Source of the DNA: Halalkalicoccus sp. NIPERK01
Lineage (GTDB): Archaea > Halobacteriota > Halobacteria > Halobacteriales > Halalkalicoccaceae
Assembly: GCF_030287405.1 (NCBI RefSeq)
Contig: NZ_JASVVV010000001.1
Span: forward strand, 726,403-790,402
DNA length: 64,000 bases
Direction of reading: 5' to 3'
Both the position numbers and the translations under genes were made by a program. A model generated the notes under the pieces. That model did not search any database and had not been told where the DNA came from. It saw only the letters and a program-made list of their open reading frames with translations. Below are positions 1 to 8,180 of this stretch, piece by piece (positions within the stretch are counted from its first letter, which is position 1; every line of letters begins with the position of its first letter).

Positions 1-570
1 TTCGTCGCGGATGGCGGCGGTGGCGACCACCAGCAACGCCACCGAACAGGCGGCGAGCACCAGCAGCGCGGACCGCCAGCCCAACCGAACGATGAGCGCG
101 TCCGCGGCGGGCGCGACGACGACCATTCCCATCCCGAGGCCGGCGGAGGCCAACCCGCCGGCGAGCCCCTGGCGGCGGTCGAACCACCGGGGGACGGTCG
201 CGTAGGAGACGACGAACAGGACGCTCATCCCGAGCCCGGTCACGACCCCGTAGGTGAACACGAGGGCGGGGAGCGACCGGGCCTGGCTGGTCCCGGCCAG
301 TCCGAGTCCGAGGACGACGGTCCCGACCGCGAGCATCCGGCGGGTCCCGTACCGGTCGACCAGCACGCCGATGGCGACCGCGCCGAGATAGAGCATCAGC
401 GACTGGACGCCGAACGCGACCGATGTGACGCCCCGCGAGCGGCCGAACTCCTCGAGGATCGGCTCGAAGAACACGCCGAAGGAGTAGGAGAGGCCGAAGA
501 CGACGAACGAGCCCAGAAAGCAGGCGGCGACGACGACCCAGCCGTAGTAGATCCGTCCCACGTGCGACAT
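1..570 (-). CDS. MFS transporter, N-terminal part (cut by window edge)
   Basis: Minus-strand reading frame open from the ATG at 570 to the first base of the window, giving 190 residues without a stop; the C-terminal half lies outside. It begins MSHVGRIYYGWVVVAACFLG and shows about five to six hydrophobic helices. A VDRYGTRRML stretch after the second helix matches the MFS loop 2-3 signature (G/D-x-x-x-D-R-x-G-x-R), and VPRWFDRRQGLAGGLASAG is typical of the monocarboxylate/oxalate-formate (OxlT-like) branch. Known for that branch: proton- or exchange-coupled uptake of small carboxylates. The substrate cannot be told from sequence. It lies head-to-tail with, and downstream of, the cyclodeaminase gene, 137 bp away. 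Confidence 0.85.
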   Translation of the reverse strand, partial: MSHVGRIYYGWVVVAACFLGSFVVFGLSYSFGVFFEPILEEFGRSRGVTSVAFGVQSLMLYLGAVAIGVLVDRYGTRRMLAVGTVVLGLGLAGTSQARSLPALVFTYGVVTGLGMSVLFVVSYATVPRWFDRRQGLAGGLASAGLGMGMVVVAPAADALIVRLGWRSALLVLAACSVALLVVATAAIRDE

Positions 571-707
571 CGACACGAACGACGCGTCCCGACCGGGTTA
601 AATCGTCGCGTTGAAGCAAGATAGCCGCCGTCCGGGCCGAACGCGGACCCGCTATCCGACGGGATGTCGCCGCTCGCGGGCCGGCCTCGTCCGTTTCGGC
701 GTCCGAT

Positions 708-1703
708 TCAGCCGTCCATCGCCTCGCTGGCCGGTGCGAACTCGATTTCCGTCCCGAGGCCCGCCTCGCGGGCGCGCTCGTAGAGCATGTGGGCGGCCGC
801 GACCGTCTCGATTCCCGTTCCGCCGCTGTCGAAGACCGTGATTTCATCCCTGTGCTCGCGGCCCGGAACCGCCCCGACGAGCACCTCGCCGAGTTCGCCG
901 TGAACGTGATCCGGTCCGACGGCTCCCGCCTCGACGGCGGCCAGCAACGACCCGGCGTCACGGTCGGCTCGCGCCTCGAGATCGAGGACGTACGTCGCGC
1001 GCGAGACGGTCGTCGCGTCGAGTTCGTGTTTCTCGGGGTCGTACCGCCCCATCGCGGTGACGTGGGTGCCCGGCTCCAATAGGTCGCCGTCGAAGACGGG
1101 TTCGGCGGCGTTCGTCGCCGTGATCACGACGTCCGCGCCCGACACCGCCTCGGCGCTCGATTCGACCGGCTCGACCTCCAGATCGAGGTCGGCCGCCATC
1201 TCGCGAGCGAAGCGCTCGCGGTTCTCGCGTGTCGGCGAGTACACCCGCACGGCGTCGAACTCGCGGACGGTGACGACCGCCCGGAGCTGACCGCGGGCCT
1301 GCGCGCCGCTGCCGATCAGTCCCAGCGTGTTCGCGTCCTCCCTGGCGAGCGCGTCGACGCCGACCGCGCCCGCCGCGCCGGTCTTGAAGGGGTTCAGGTA
1401 CGCGCCGTCGAGGACCGCGAGCGGCTCGCCCGACTCGGCGTCGAATACGGGAGTAACGAACCACGCGTCGCGCTCCCCGAAGCCCGCTCCGTAGGTGTAT
1501 CCGCCCATCACGCCCGTCTCGGGAAGGATCGCCAGATACCCCGTGAGCATCCCCGGCGGCTCGGCGTTGACGAGCTTCGTTCTGGGTTCGGCGGGAGCGC
1601 CCGCTCCGTGCTGTCGGTAGCCCTCGCGGACGGCCTCGACGTAGTCTGCGGGCTCCGCGAGGTCGGTCAGGTCGTCGCTCGTGAGAAACAGCGCCTCGGT
1701 CAT
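708..1703 (-). CDS. Ornithine cyclodeaminase / mu-crystallin family protein
   Basis: 331 residues, normal family length. The NAD(P)-binding Rossmann motif GLIGSGAQARGQ sits at residues 128-139, and the preceding FKTGAAGAVG (from about 106) carries the conserved substrate-binding lysine (K107). Relatives convert ornithine to proline plus ammonia, or act as alanine dehydrogenase or imino-acid (ketimine) reductase; sequence alone does not separate these. Soluble, cytoplasmic. The gene directly precedes the MFS carrier on the same strand, so an amino-acid or keto-acid link is possible but is inference. Confidence 0.88.
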   Translation of the reverse strand: MTEALFLTSDDLTDLAEPADYVEAVREGYRQHGAGAPAEPRTKLVNAEPPGMLTGYLAILPETGVMGGYTYGAGFGERDAWFVTPVFDAESGEPLAVLDGAYLNPFKTGAAGAVGVDALAREDANTLGLIGSGAQARGQLRAVVTVREFDAVRVYSPTRENRERFAREMAADLDLEVEPVESSAEAVSGADVVITATNAAEPVFDGDLLEPGTHVTAMGRYDPEKHELDATTVSRATYVLDLEARADRDAGSLLAAVEAGAVGPDHVHGELGEVLVGAVPGREHRDEITVFDSGGTGIETVAAAHMLYERAREAGLGTEIEFAPASEAMDG

Positions 1704-1743
1704 GAACCGGCGTTCGAGCGCCAGCGAGAAAACGGTTGCAGGT

Positions 1744-1959
1744 CTACTCCGACGACGCCTTGGACGAGGCCGGGGTCGCCCCCGTCGCGGGCGCTTCGGG
1801 CTGGTTCACGAACAGCGCGTGTGCGATCAGACCGATGGCGACCGAGGCGGCCGCCGGGATGGCCACGGCCAGCGAAACGCCGAGGACCGTCAGCGTTCCG
1901 CCGATGCCCAGCAATGCGAGCGGAATGAGACCGAGTATCAAATCGTAGTAGTTAGTCAT
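1744..1959 (-). CDS. Small membrane protein of unknown function
   Basis: The start at 1959 (MTNYYDLILGLIPLALLGIG) gives 71 residues with two hydrophobic helices (about residues 7-25 and 28-50) and a short polar Pro/Ala/Ser tail. A longer frame to 2031 exists, but its extra residues run through an AT-rich stretch that looks like a promoter, so the inner ATG is preferred. Two-helix proteins of this kind are common orphans in haloarchaea; no function can be assigned. It ends 40 bp before the cyclodeaminase gene on the same strand. Confidence 0.6.
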   Translation of the reverse strand: MTNYYDLILGLIPLALLGIGGTLTVLGVSLAVAIPAAASVAIGLIAHALFVNQPEAPATGATPASSKASSE

Positions 1960-2190
1960 GATGTATTTCAATATACGGACCATACCCCTATAACTGTTTT
2001 GTCTATCAGTTGTATCTTCTTCCGATAACAACCCGACTAAATTTTCTTAGCCTTTGAGAGTGTTTTGTATAAGTTATTCATGGCTACGTGGCGTAGCGGC
2101 GCCACATCGCCCGGCTGTGTCGGTATCAGGGGCGGCGGGAAAACGGGTCGGGCGACCCGATCGGTCGGGGCGTCGCGGCTGACAGGTCGG

Positions 2191-2604
2191 CTACGAACGG
2201 GTTCGAGCGAGCACGCTCACCGCCAATCGCCACGGGAGCAGGGTCGCGAGCCCCGTTCCGACGGTGACGAGGACGAACGCGAGGGGTGCGTCCCCGACGA
2301 GCCACGGGGTCGCTCGAAGACCGACGCCGATCAGCGCGGCGACGATCCACGCGATCCCGACCGCGAGGGTCGTCTCGACGAGCGATCCACGGACGCGGGC
2401 GCTGTAGACGCCGAGGACGGGCGCGACCAGCAACCAGCCCAGCAGGAACGGGGCGACGGTCTCGGCCGTGTAGAGGGGGACGGCGAGCGGATCGGTGCCG
2501 TGGACGACCAGTCCGTAGGAGAGTTGGGCGATGATGATCGCCAGATCGACGACCAGCAGCAGGGCCGTCACCGCCGAGCGGTCGAACCGTGTGGGGTCGG
2601 CCAT
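2191..2604 (-). CDS. DUF3054 family membrane protein
   Basis: 137 residues with four hydrophobic helices evenly spread over the whole length, short loops and a conserved-looking WLLVAPVLGVY centre. Length and helix layout fit the DUF3054 family of actinobacteria and haloarchaea, whose function is not known. The start (MADPTRFDRSAV) is followed by a short polar N-terminus. It is divergent from the GNAT gene, whose ATG is 78 bp away. Family call is from recalled pattern; membrane location is seen directly. Confidence 0.7.
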   Translation of the reverse strand: MADPTRFDRSAVTALLLVVDLAIIIAQLSYGLVVHGTDPLAVPLYTAETVAPFLLGWLLVAPVLGVYSARVRGSLVETTLAVGIAWIVAALIGVGLRATPWLVGDAPLAFVLVTVGTGLATLLPWRLAVSVLARTRS

Positions 2605-2681
2605 GGCGGGCGTTCGACCGGACGAGGTATGTGTCCCCCGGTTTCCACATCGCTCAACACGCCAGGGATCGAACGACCGGT

Positions 2682-3203
2682 ATGGAGCCGGAACTCCTCG
2701 GCTGGCCGCCCGACGGGCCGCAACTCGAACTCGACTATCGGACCTTCAGCTACGCCGGGAAGTTCGTCATGACCACCACGGGCAAGGCCGTGATCCGCGA
2801 CGGGGGCGAGATCCGTGCGGCGGCGGCGTTCAACGAGGACCGGACCGACGACTCGACGCTGTGGATCCGGTACATCACGACCCACGTCGACCACCGGGGT
2901 GAGGGACTCGGGCCCCGTCTGCTGGCGTTCGTACTGGATCGCGCGCGCGAGCGAGGGTACGGGCGGGTCCGGATCGCCGTCAACAACCCCTTCGCCTACG
3001 AGGCGTGCTACCGAGCGGGCTTCTCGTACACCGGCCGGGAGACCGGCCTCGCGGAACTCGTCCTCGAAGCGCCCGCCAGCGCCGAACGGGAGCACTATCA
3101 GGAGGGACACGACGCCTTCCGCGAGCGCGACCTCGGAGAGTCGGAGCGGGCGTTCCTCGACCGGAAACGCGGTGCCGACCCGCCGAACGGGCGGGGCGGA
3201 TAG
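2682..3203 (+). CDS. GNAT family N-acetyltransferase
   Basis: 173 residues from the ATG at 2682 (MEPELLGWPPDG); an in-frame ATG at 2589 would run through the divergent promoter region and is rejected. The acetyl-CoA loop appears as HVDHRGEGLGPRLLAF (R/Q-x-x-G-x-G/A), followed by NNPFAYEACYRAGFSYTG, the usual beta-bulge and final strand of the fold. The C-terminal 40 residues are rich in Glu, Arg and Asp and probably form a helical tail. The acceptor is unknown. A Nudix gene follows 34 bp later on the same strand. Confidence 0.85.
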   Translation: MEPELLGWPPDGPQLELDYRTFSYAGKFVMTTTGKAVIRDGGEIRAAAAFNEDRTDDSTLWIRYITTHVDHRGEGLGPRLLAFVLDRARERGYGRVRIAVNNPFAYEACYRAGFSYTGRETGLAELVLEAPASAEREHYQEGHDAFRERDLGESERAFLDRKRGADPPNGRGG

Positions 3204-3237
3204 AAACGGCCAAACCGCCGCCGTGGTTCGAGGGGGT

Positions 3238-3711
3238 ATGGAGACGACGCGTCACTTCGTCGCGACCGTCTACGTCGTCAACGACGGCGCGACCCTGCTG
3301 CACGAACACGAGAAGTTGGGATTGTGGCTCCCGCCGGGCGGCCACGTCGACCGCGACGAACTCCCGCACGAGGCCGCCCGCCGCGAGACGCGCGAGGAGA
3401 CCGGCCTCGACGTGGCGCTCCTGCGGGAACACGGCGACGTGACCTCGCCGACCGTTCGATCGCTGCCCGAACCCGCCCACCTGCTTCTCGAGGACATCGA
3501 CGTCCACGAGGAGGGCGTGGGCCACCAGCACGTCGACTTCGTCTACTACGGCCGCGCGGACGAACGCGACCTCGCTCCCGACGACGGGGAGCAGTCCGCA
3601 GAGGCGTGGGAGTGGGTTCCGTCGGAGCAACTGGACGAGAAGCGGTTCGACGCCGACGTGACGCGGCTGGGACGCGAGGCGATCTCCTACTGGAGTAGCG
3701 ACTCGACGTAG
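3238..3711 (+). CDS. Nudix hydrolase
   Basis: 157 residues from the ATG at 3238. A complete Nudix box G-x5-E-x7-R-E-x-x-E-E-x-G-x is present (GHVDRDELPHEAARRE then TREETGL), so the metal-dependent pyrophosphohydrolase site is intact. The fold ends with an AEAWEWVPSEQL motif typical of ADP-ribose or (d)NTP-type Nudix enzymes; the substrate is not decidable. The 3' end overlaps the 3' end of the convergent asparagine-synthase-like gene by 25 bp. Confidence 0.9.
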   Translation: METTRHFVATVYVVNDGATLLHEHEKLGLWLPPGGHVDRDELPHEAARRETREETGLDVALLREHGDVTSPTVRSLPEPAHLLLEDIDVHEEGVGHQHVDFVYYGRADERDLAPDDGEQSAEAWEWVPSEQLDEKRFDADVTRLGREAISYWSSDST

Positions 3712-4742
3712 CGCGTGACGTGGTCGTCCATCCGGCGCTTGAACCCCGCCTGCCGGGCGAGTCGGTCGAGTTCGCGCGCGATCAGGCTGCCGTACTGGAC
3801 CGCCTTCTTCTCCCTCTCCGCGATTTCGCGGGGAACGAACTCGCGGGCCGCCCGCCGAAACGCCCGTTTTCGCTCCCCGCCGGCCGCGAGCAACGGTCCG
3901 TCGAGACGGAGCGCCGACCGCACCACCCGGTCGTCCAGAAGGGGCGCGACCGGTTCGGCCCCGGCGGCGCGGATCGCCAGCACGTCGCGTTCGAGTTGGT
4001 CGGGCAGCGAGGCGATCACCTCGCGGGTCGCGCCCCGGACCGTCTCCGCGTCGACGCGGTGGTCGGTCCTGAGGACCTTCTCGTAGCCCCCGAACAGTTC
4101 GTCCGCCCCCTGTCCGACCGCGAGTCGGTCGTAGCCGTCGGCGACCGCCCGTTCGGCGACGAGAAAGAGCGACAGCGCGATCCCGACGTCCATCGCGTTG
4201 GTCCGGCCCGTCGCGCGCGCCACGGCCGGGACCGCCCGCTCGATGTCGGCGTGGGTACACTCGATTTCCGTGAGAGGGCGCCCCATCGCGCGGGCGCCCT
4301 CGCGGGCCGCATCGAGGTCGTGACTGCCCTCGAACCCGACGACGTACAGCGGGGCGTCGAGACGACTCGCGACGACCGCCGAGTCGACGCCGCCGGAGAA
4401 GGCGATCGCCACGCCCTCGGGATCGATCGCGAGACTTTCCTCAAGAGCCGCCGTGACGCGCTCGACCGCCTCGCGTTCGGTTTCGAACACCGGCGGGTCG
4501 GGGAGCGTCCACACGCGCTCGTCGCCGACGGAGCCCGCGGGGAAGGAAACGGGTTCGTCGAGAGCCGTCGGCGAGAACGCCCATCCCTCGCCCGAGCGCT
4601 CGACGAACAGCGGGTAGCGCCCGAGGACGTCCCGAACGAGCCGCTCGTCCGAACGCTCGCCCGCGAACCCCCGCGTTCCGGGCAGCGGTTCCCGATCCGC
4701 GATCGCCCGCTCGACGAGCGCGGGGTCGGCCCCGTGGATCAT
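3687..4742 (-). CDS. Asparagine synthase-like ATP-pyrophosphatase, glutaminase part missing
   Basis: 351 residues from the ATG at 4742, which overlaps the PHP gene stop as ATGA. The synthase half is clear: PP-loop SGGVDS at 116-121 and GQGADELFGGY at 210-220, both hallmark asparagine synthetase (AsnB-like) motifs. The N-terminal 100 residues keep only a shrunken remnant of the class II glutaminase domain and lack the catalytic Cys2. AsnB is usually over 500 residues. It may use free ammonia or act on a different acid (beta-lactam synthetase-like); this is inference. Translational coupling to the PHP protein suggests a joint role. Confidence 0.82.
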   Translation of the reverse strand: MIHGADPALVERAIADREPLPGTRGFAGERSDERLVRDVLGRYPLFVERSGEGWAFSPTALDEPVSFPAGSVGDERVWTLPDPPVFETEREAVERVTAALEESLAIDPEGVAIAFSGGVDSAVVASRLDAPLYVVGFEGSHDLDAAREGARAMGRPLTEIECTHADIERAVPAVARATGRTNAMDVGIALSLFLVAERAVADGYDRLAVGQGADELFGGYEKVLRTDHRVDAETVRGATREVIASLPDQLERDVLAIRAAGAEPVAPLLDDRVVRSALRLDGPLLAAGGERKRAFRRAAREFVPREIAEREKKAVQYGSLIARELDRLARQAGFKRRMDDHVTRYVESLLQ

Positions 4743-5428
4743 TCCAACAGGGAACCGAAGCGGCGCTTCACGCGTCGTTTGGCCCCGCCGCCGGCCTGTC
4801 GGAAACTGATCCGCCACGGGGTGCGCTTGCCATCGACCGCCGTGCGCCCCTCGCGGACGCCATCTAGGATCGCCTCGACGCTCCGCTCGCCGCCGGTCTC
4901 GACGCGCGTGACGGCCTGTCCGACCATCTCGCCGATGTGGGCGTCGCTGCCCGCGGTCATCGGGAGGCCCCGCGAGCGGGCGAACCGCTCGGCCTTCCGG
5001 TTGGCTCTGCCGGTGAGGAGCCGCGAGTTGTAGATCTCGATCGCGTCCGCCCGCGCGAGTTCGTCCCGGGAGACCTTCGCGCCGACGCCGTGGCGGGAGG
5101 TCTGAAACGGGTGGGGGACGACGGCGATCCCGCCCGCCTCGCGGATCCGCTCGATCGTCTCCCCGTAGGGGAGACCGGCCTCCACCCGGTGGTCGACGCC
5201 GATCCCGAGGACGTGGCCGGCCGAACTCGTGATCTCGATGCCGGGGATCCCCACGAGTCCGTACTCGGGGGCGAGTTCGGCGGCCTCGAGGCTCGCCTCG
5301 ATCTCGTCGTGATCCGTGATCGCGAGCGCGTCGAGGCCGACGGCGGCCGCCTGTTCGAGGAGGAGATCCACGGGATCGCGGCCGTCGTGCGAGAGGGCGG
5401 AGTGTGCGTGGAGTTCGACCGAGAGCAC
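4739..5428 (-). CDS. PHP domain phosphoesterase
   Basis: 229 residues. Metal-binding motifs of the polymerase-and-histidinol-phosphatase fold are visible: H7-x-H9 in VELHAHSALSHDG, ITDHDE at 37-42, VVPHPF in the middle and GSDAHIGEM near residue 180. Family members hydrolyse phosphate esters (histidinol phosphate, nucleoside 3',5'-bisphosphates, RNA 5' ends). The short stand-alone form resembles the TrpH/RNase AM-like group, but the substrate is not clear. The stop codon overlaps the start of the asparagine-synthase-like gene by four bases. Confidence 0.87.
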   Translation of the reverse strand: MLSVELHAHSALSHDGRDPVDLLLEQAAAVGLDALAITDHDEIEASLEAAELAPEYGLVGIPGIEITSSAGHVLGIGVDHRVEAGLPYGETIERIREAGGIAVVPHPFQTSRHGVGAKVSRDELARADAIEIYNSRLLTGRANRKAERFARSRGLPMTAGSDAHIGEMVGQAVTRVETGGERSVEAILDGVREGRTAVDGKRTPWRISFRQAGGGAKRRVKRRFGSLLE

Positions 5429-5497
5429 ACCCGCGGTTCGACCGGTGCGTTCAAAAGGCGATCGGTTGCGGAGACCCGGCCTCGAAGCGGGGCGAGG

Positions 5498-5746
5498 CTA
5501 CCGATCCTCGTACTCCGCGGGCGTGTAGGTCTTCAGTTCGAGGGCGTGGATGTCGGTGGTCATGTGCTCGCCGAGCGCGTCGTAGACCAGTTGGTGCTGT
5601 TGGACGAGGGGTTTGCCCTCGAACGCGGGCGAGACGACGACCGCCGCGAGGTGGTCCTCGTCGTGCGTTCCGCGCGGGTGGGTGACCGTCGCCTCTGCGT
5701 TTTCGACCCCCTCTTCGATCAACCGCTCGACCTCTGTGGCGTCCAT
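5498..5746 (-). CDS. BolA family protein
   Basis: 82 residues. The sequence carries the BolA helix-turn motif with GKPLVQQHQLVYDALGEHM, where the conserved histidine of the family is seen, and ends with an HALELKTYTPAEY strand. BolA proteins pair with monothiol glutaredoxins in iron-sulfur or redox handling, or act as regulators; in archaea the role is unclear. It lies 85 bp downstream of the FEN1 gene on the same strand. Confidence 0.88.
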   Translation of the reverse strand: MDATEVERLIEEGVENAEATVTHPRGTHDEDHLAAVVVSPAFEGKPLVQQHQLVYDALGEHMTTDIHALELKTYTPAEYEDR

Positions 5747-5831
5747 ACCCCGACTGCGTCCCCGAGGCCCAAAACGGTTTCATACCGTCGGCCGTGGCTC
5801 CTGGCGAGTCACGGCGGTATGACCGTCGGCA

Positions 5832-6809
5832 TCAGGTCCACTGATCCAGCCCGGTCTGCGTGACCGACTCCTCGATGCGCTCGAACCCCCTCGCGACCTC
5901 CGCGTCGGGGATCCCCCAGTCGGCGACGTACTCGCGGGCGGCCTCGACGTCCGGCGAGAGGGCCGCGTCGAACCCGTAATCGTCGGTCACGTCCGGGTTC
6001 AAAAACAGCTCGCGGACGGCGTCCATACTCCCGATCGCGGCGCCCCGGGCGTCGAGAACGCCCGCGAGGTCGCCGTGTTCGCGGATCGCCTTGACCGCGG
6101 TTTTCGGCCCCATCCCGTGGACGCCCTCGTTGAAGTCGGTCCCACAGAGGATCCCCACGTCGACCAACTGCTCGTAGGTGAGGTCGTGGGCCGCGAGGGT
6201 CGCCTCCAGGTCCATACACTCTGGCTCGCCCTTGCTCGTGAGTTGCCGGAGCGTCAGCGGCGAGCCGAACAGCAGCGCGTCGTAGTCCTCGGTGCCGGCG
6301 TAGTCGACGTCGCCCGACTTGGCCATGTGGGCGGCCTGGGCCTCGCCCTCCGCGGGGGCCTCGACGTACGGAACGTCGAGCAGGTCGAGCAGTTCCCGCG
6401 TGGTCCGCTGGATGGCGTCGGTCAGACGCTGGGTGCGCGCCTCGAGGCGAGCGGCCTCGATCCCGTCGCCCCGGTCGCGGGCGGCCCGTGCCTTCGCCGC
6501 GGCGCGCTCCTTGGCGGCGCGCCGTTCGTCGATCTCGCCCTCCTTGAGGTCGGTGACGACGCCGTCGAAGACGAACACGGGGGTGATGTCGTTCTCGAAG
6601 AACTTCGGCAGCCCCTGGACGACCCCCACCAAGTTGGCCACCTCGGTGCCGTCGGCGGTGGTGTAGACGTCGCTCGCGGTCCACTTGACCGTCGTCGTCA
6701 GGTACCGGTAGAGCCAGTTGTGGGCGTCGATCGCGACGACCGCCCCCGACAGTTCGTCGAACGGGACCGCCTCGATGACGGCGAGGTCCCTGAGCGCTGC
6801 GTTTCCCAT
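5832..6809 (-). CDS. fen: Flap endonuclease 1
   Basis: 325 residues from the ATG at 6809 ([20 protein letters not shown]). The XPG N-domain metal aspartate is in [14 protein letters not shown] (D28); the I-domain follows with [31 protein letters not shown] and the DYDALLFG metal site; the helix-hairpin-helix is [15 protein letters not shown]. The tail QTGLDQWT looks like a PCNA-interaction box with Trp in place of the usual aromatic pair. It cuts 5' flaps in Okazaki fragment maturation and repair. A TTCAAATC box at 6833-6840 sits at the spacing expected for a leaderless transcript. It is divergent from the surface protein gene. Confidence 0.95.
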   Translation of the reverse strand: MGNAALRDLAVIEAVPFDELSGAVVAIDAHNWLYRYLTTTVKWTASDVYTTADGTEVANLVGVVQGLPKFFENDITPVFVFDGVVTDLKEGEIDERRAAKERAAAKARAARDRGDGIEAARLEARTQRLTDAIQRTTRELLDLLDVPYVEAPAEGEAQAAHMAKSGDVDYAGTEDYDALLFGSPLTLRQLTSKGEPECMDLEATLAAHDLTYEQLVDVGILCGTDFNEGVHGMGPKTAVKAIREHGDLAGVLDARGAAIGSMDAVRELFLNPDVTDDYGFDAALSPDVEAAREYVADWGIPDAEVARGFERIEESVTQTGLDQWT

Positions 6810-6902
6810 TACGGGAGGTAGGGACGCGCCCGATTTGAAGCTGTGGTTGGATTGTGTGTAGGAAAGCGACAACAATTAACCGGCGAGAGGCGTCGAACGG
6901 GT

Positions 6903-8180
6903 ATGGTCGGACGGGGGAGGCTGTGGCCGGGCCGCCGGGGGGCGGCCGTGATCGGACTCGCACTGCTCGTGGTCCTCGCCACCGGCGTCGCCGCCGGGAT
7001 ACAGGGCCAGCCGAACGTGAGCGTCTTCGCGCCGGAGAACACCGTCTCGCCCGGCGAGACGACGCAGATCGAACTCGAACTGATGAACAACGGGACGATC
7101 GAGGAGGGCAGCCAGGGGATCGAGGTCATCACCCAGCAGGGCGACCGACAGCGCGTCCAGACGGCGCGCGACGTGACCGTCGAGGCCGAGGCCGACGGCC
7201 CGCCGTTCGAGGTCGAGACCTCGACGGTGCCCGTCGGCAACCTCCCGGAGGGGACCAGCGGACCGATCCCGATCACGCTGTCGGTCAACGAGGACGCCCC
7301 GGCGAGCACCTACCAGCTCTCGGTGACCGTCGAGTACGTCTACACGAGCGAGATCGAGAACGGCGAGGAGACGGTCGTCGAGGAGACGCTCACCGAGGAG
7401 GTACCGATAGAGATCGAGGAGACCGCGCGCTTCGAGGTTGAGGATACCGAAAGCGACCTCGCGGTCGGGAGCGACGGCGAGGTGACCGGTTCGATCGAGA
7501 ACGTCGGCAGCGAGGACGCCGAGGACGCCGTCCTCCGGATCGCGGGCGAGGAGGGTACCCTCGGCTTCGCGGACAGGGAGTACGCGCTGGGCGACGTCGA
7601 CGCCGGCGAGAGCGCAGAGTTCGCGTTCGACGCCGACGTGAGCGCGGAGGCCAGCGAGGGGGAGCGCCAACTGGACTTCGTCGTCGTCTACCGGGACGAA
7701 CAGGGGAACGAGCGGGAGGCGACGACGAACGCGCGGGTGAGCGTCGGCCCCGAACCCGAGGAGTTCGGCGTCTCGCCGGTCGACGCCACGGTCGAGAGCG
7801 GGGCGACCCGGACGGTTGAACTCGAGGTTACCAACGAGCGCGACGACCCCGTGAGCAACGTGAACGCACAGCTGTTCGCCGACAGCCCGCTCTCCACCGA
7901 GGACGACGAGGCCTACGCCGACGAGATCGCGCCCGGCGAGTCGGTCGTCCTCGCCTTCGAGGTGAGCGCCGAGGACGGCGCGATGGCCAAGCAGTACCCG
8001 CTCGACGTCGACTTCAGCTACGAGGACGAGAGCAGCGAGACGCGTCTCTCCGATCGGTATCAGGTCGCGATCAAGGTGGTCGAACCCGCGGACGACGGAA
8101 TCGCTAGCTGGGCCGCCGGCGCGGTCGGGGTCGTCCTCGTGATCGTCGGGATAGCGATCGGAATCCGCCGGTTGGCGTAG
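6903..8180 (+). CDS. Secreted membrane-anchored protein with CARDB/NEW3-like repeats (COG1361 type)
   Basis: 425 residues. An N-terminal signal helix (about 13-32, AAVIGLALLVVLATG) is followed by tandem beta-sandwich repeats of the type seen in S-layer or NPCBM-associated proteins (phrases such as NTVSPGETTQIELELMNNGT, VGSDGEVTGSIENVGSED, VESGATRTVELEVTNERDD). A C-terminal hydrophobic anchor (WAAGAVGVVLVIVGIAIGI) ends the protein. The body is very acidic. The ATG of the RND exporter follows the stop directly. Such proteins often accompany MMPL/RND exporters in archaea and may be the outer-face partner; that is inference. ATTAAC at 6875-6880 is a likely TATA box. Confidence 0.8.
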   Translation: MVGRGRLWPGRRGAAVIGLALLVVLATGVAAGIQGQPNVSVFAPENTVSPGETTQIELELMNNGTIEEGSQGIEVITQQGDRQRVQTARDVTVEAEADGPPFEVETSTVPVGNLPEGTSGPIPITLSVNEDAPASTYQLSVTVEYVYTSEIENGEETVVEETLTEEVPIEIEETARFEVEDTESDLAVGSDGEVTGSIENVGSEDAEDAVLRIAGEEGTLGFADREYALGDVDAGESAEFAFDADVSAEASEGERQLDFVVVYRDEQGNEREATTNARVSVGPEPEEFGVSPVDATVESGATRTVELEVTNERDDPVSNVNAQLFADSPLSTEDDEAYADEIAPGESVVLAFEVSAEDGAMAKQYPLDVDFSYEDESSETRLSDRYQVAIKVVEPADDGIASWAAGAVGVVLVIVGIAIGIRRLA

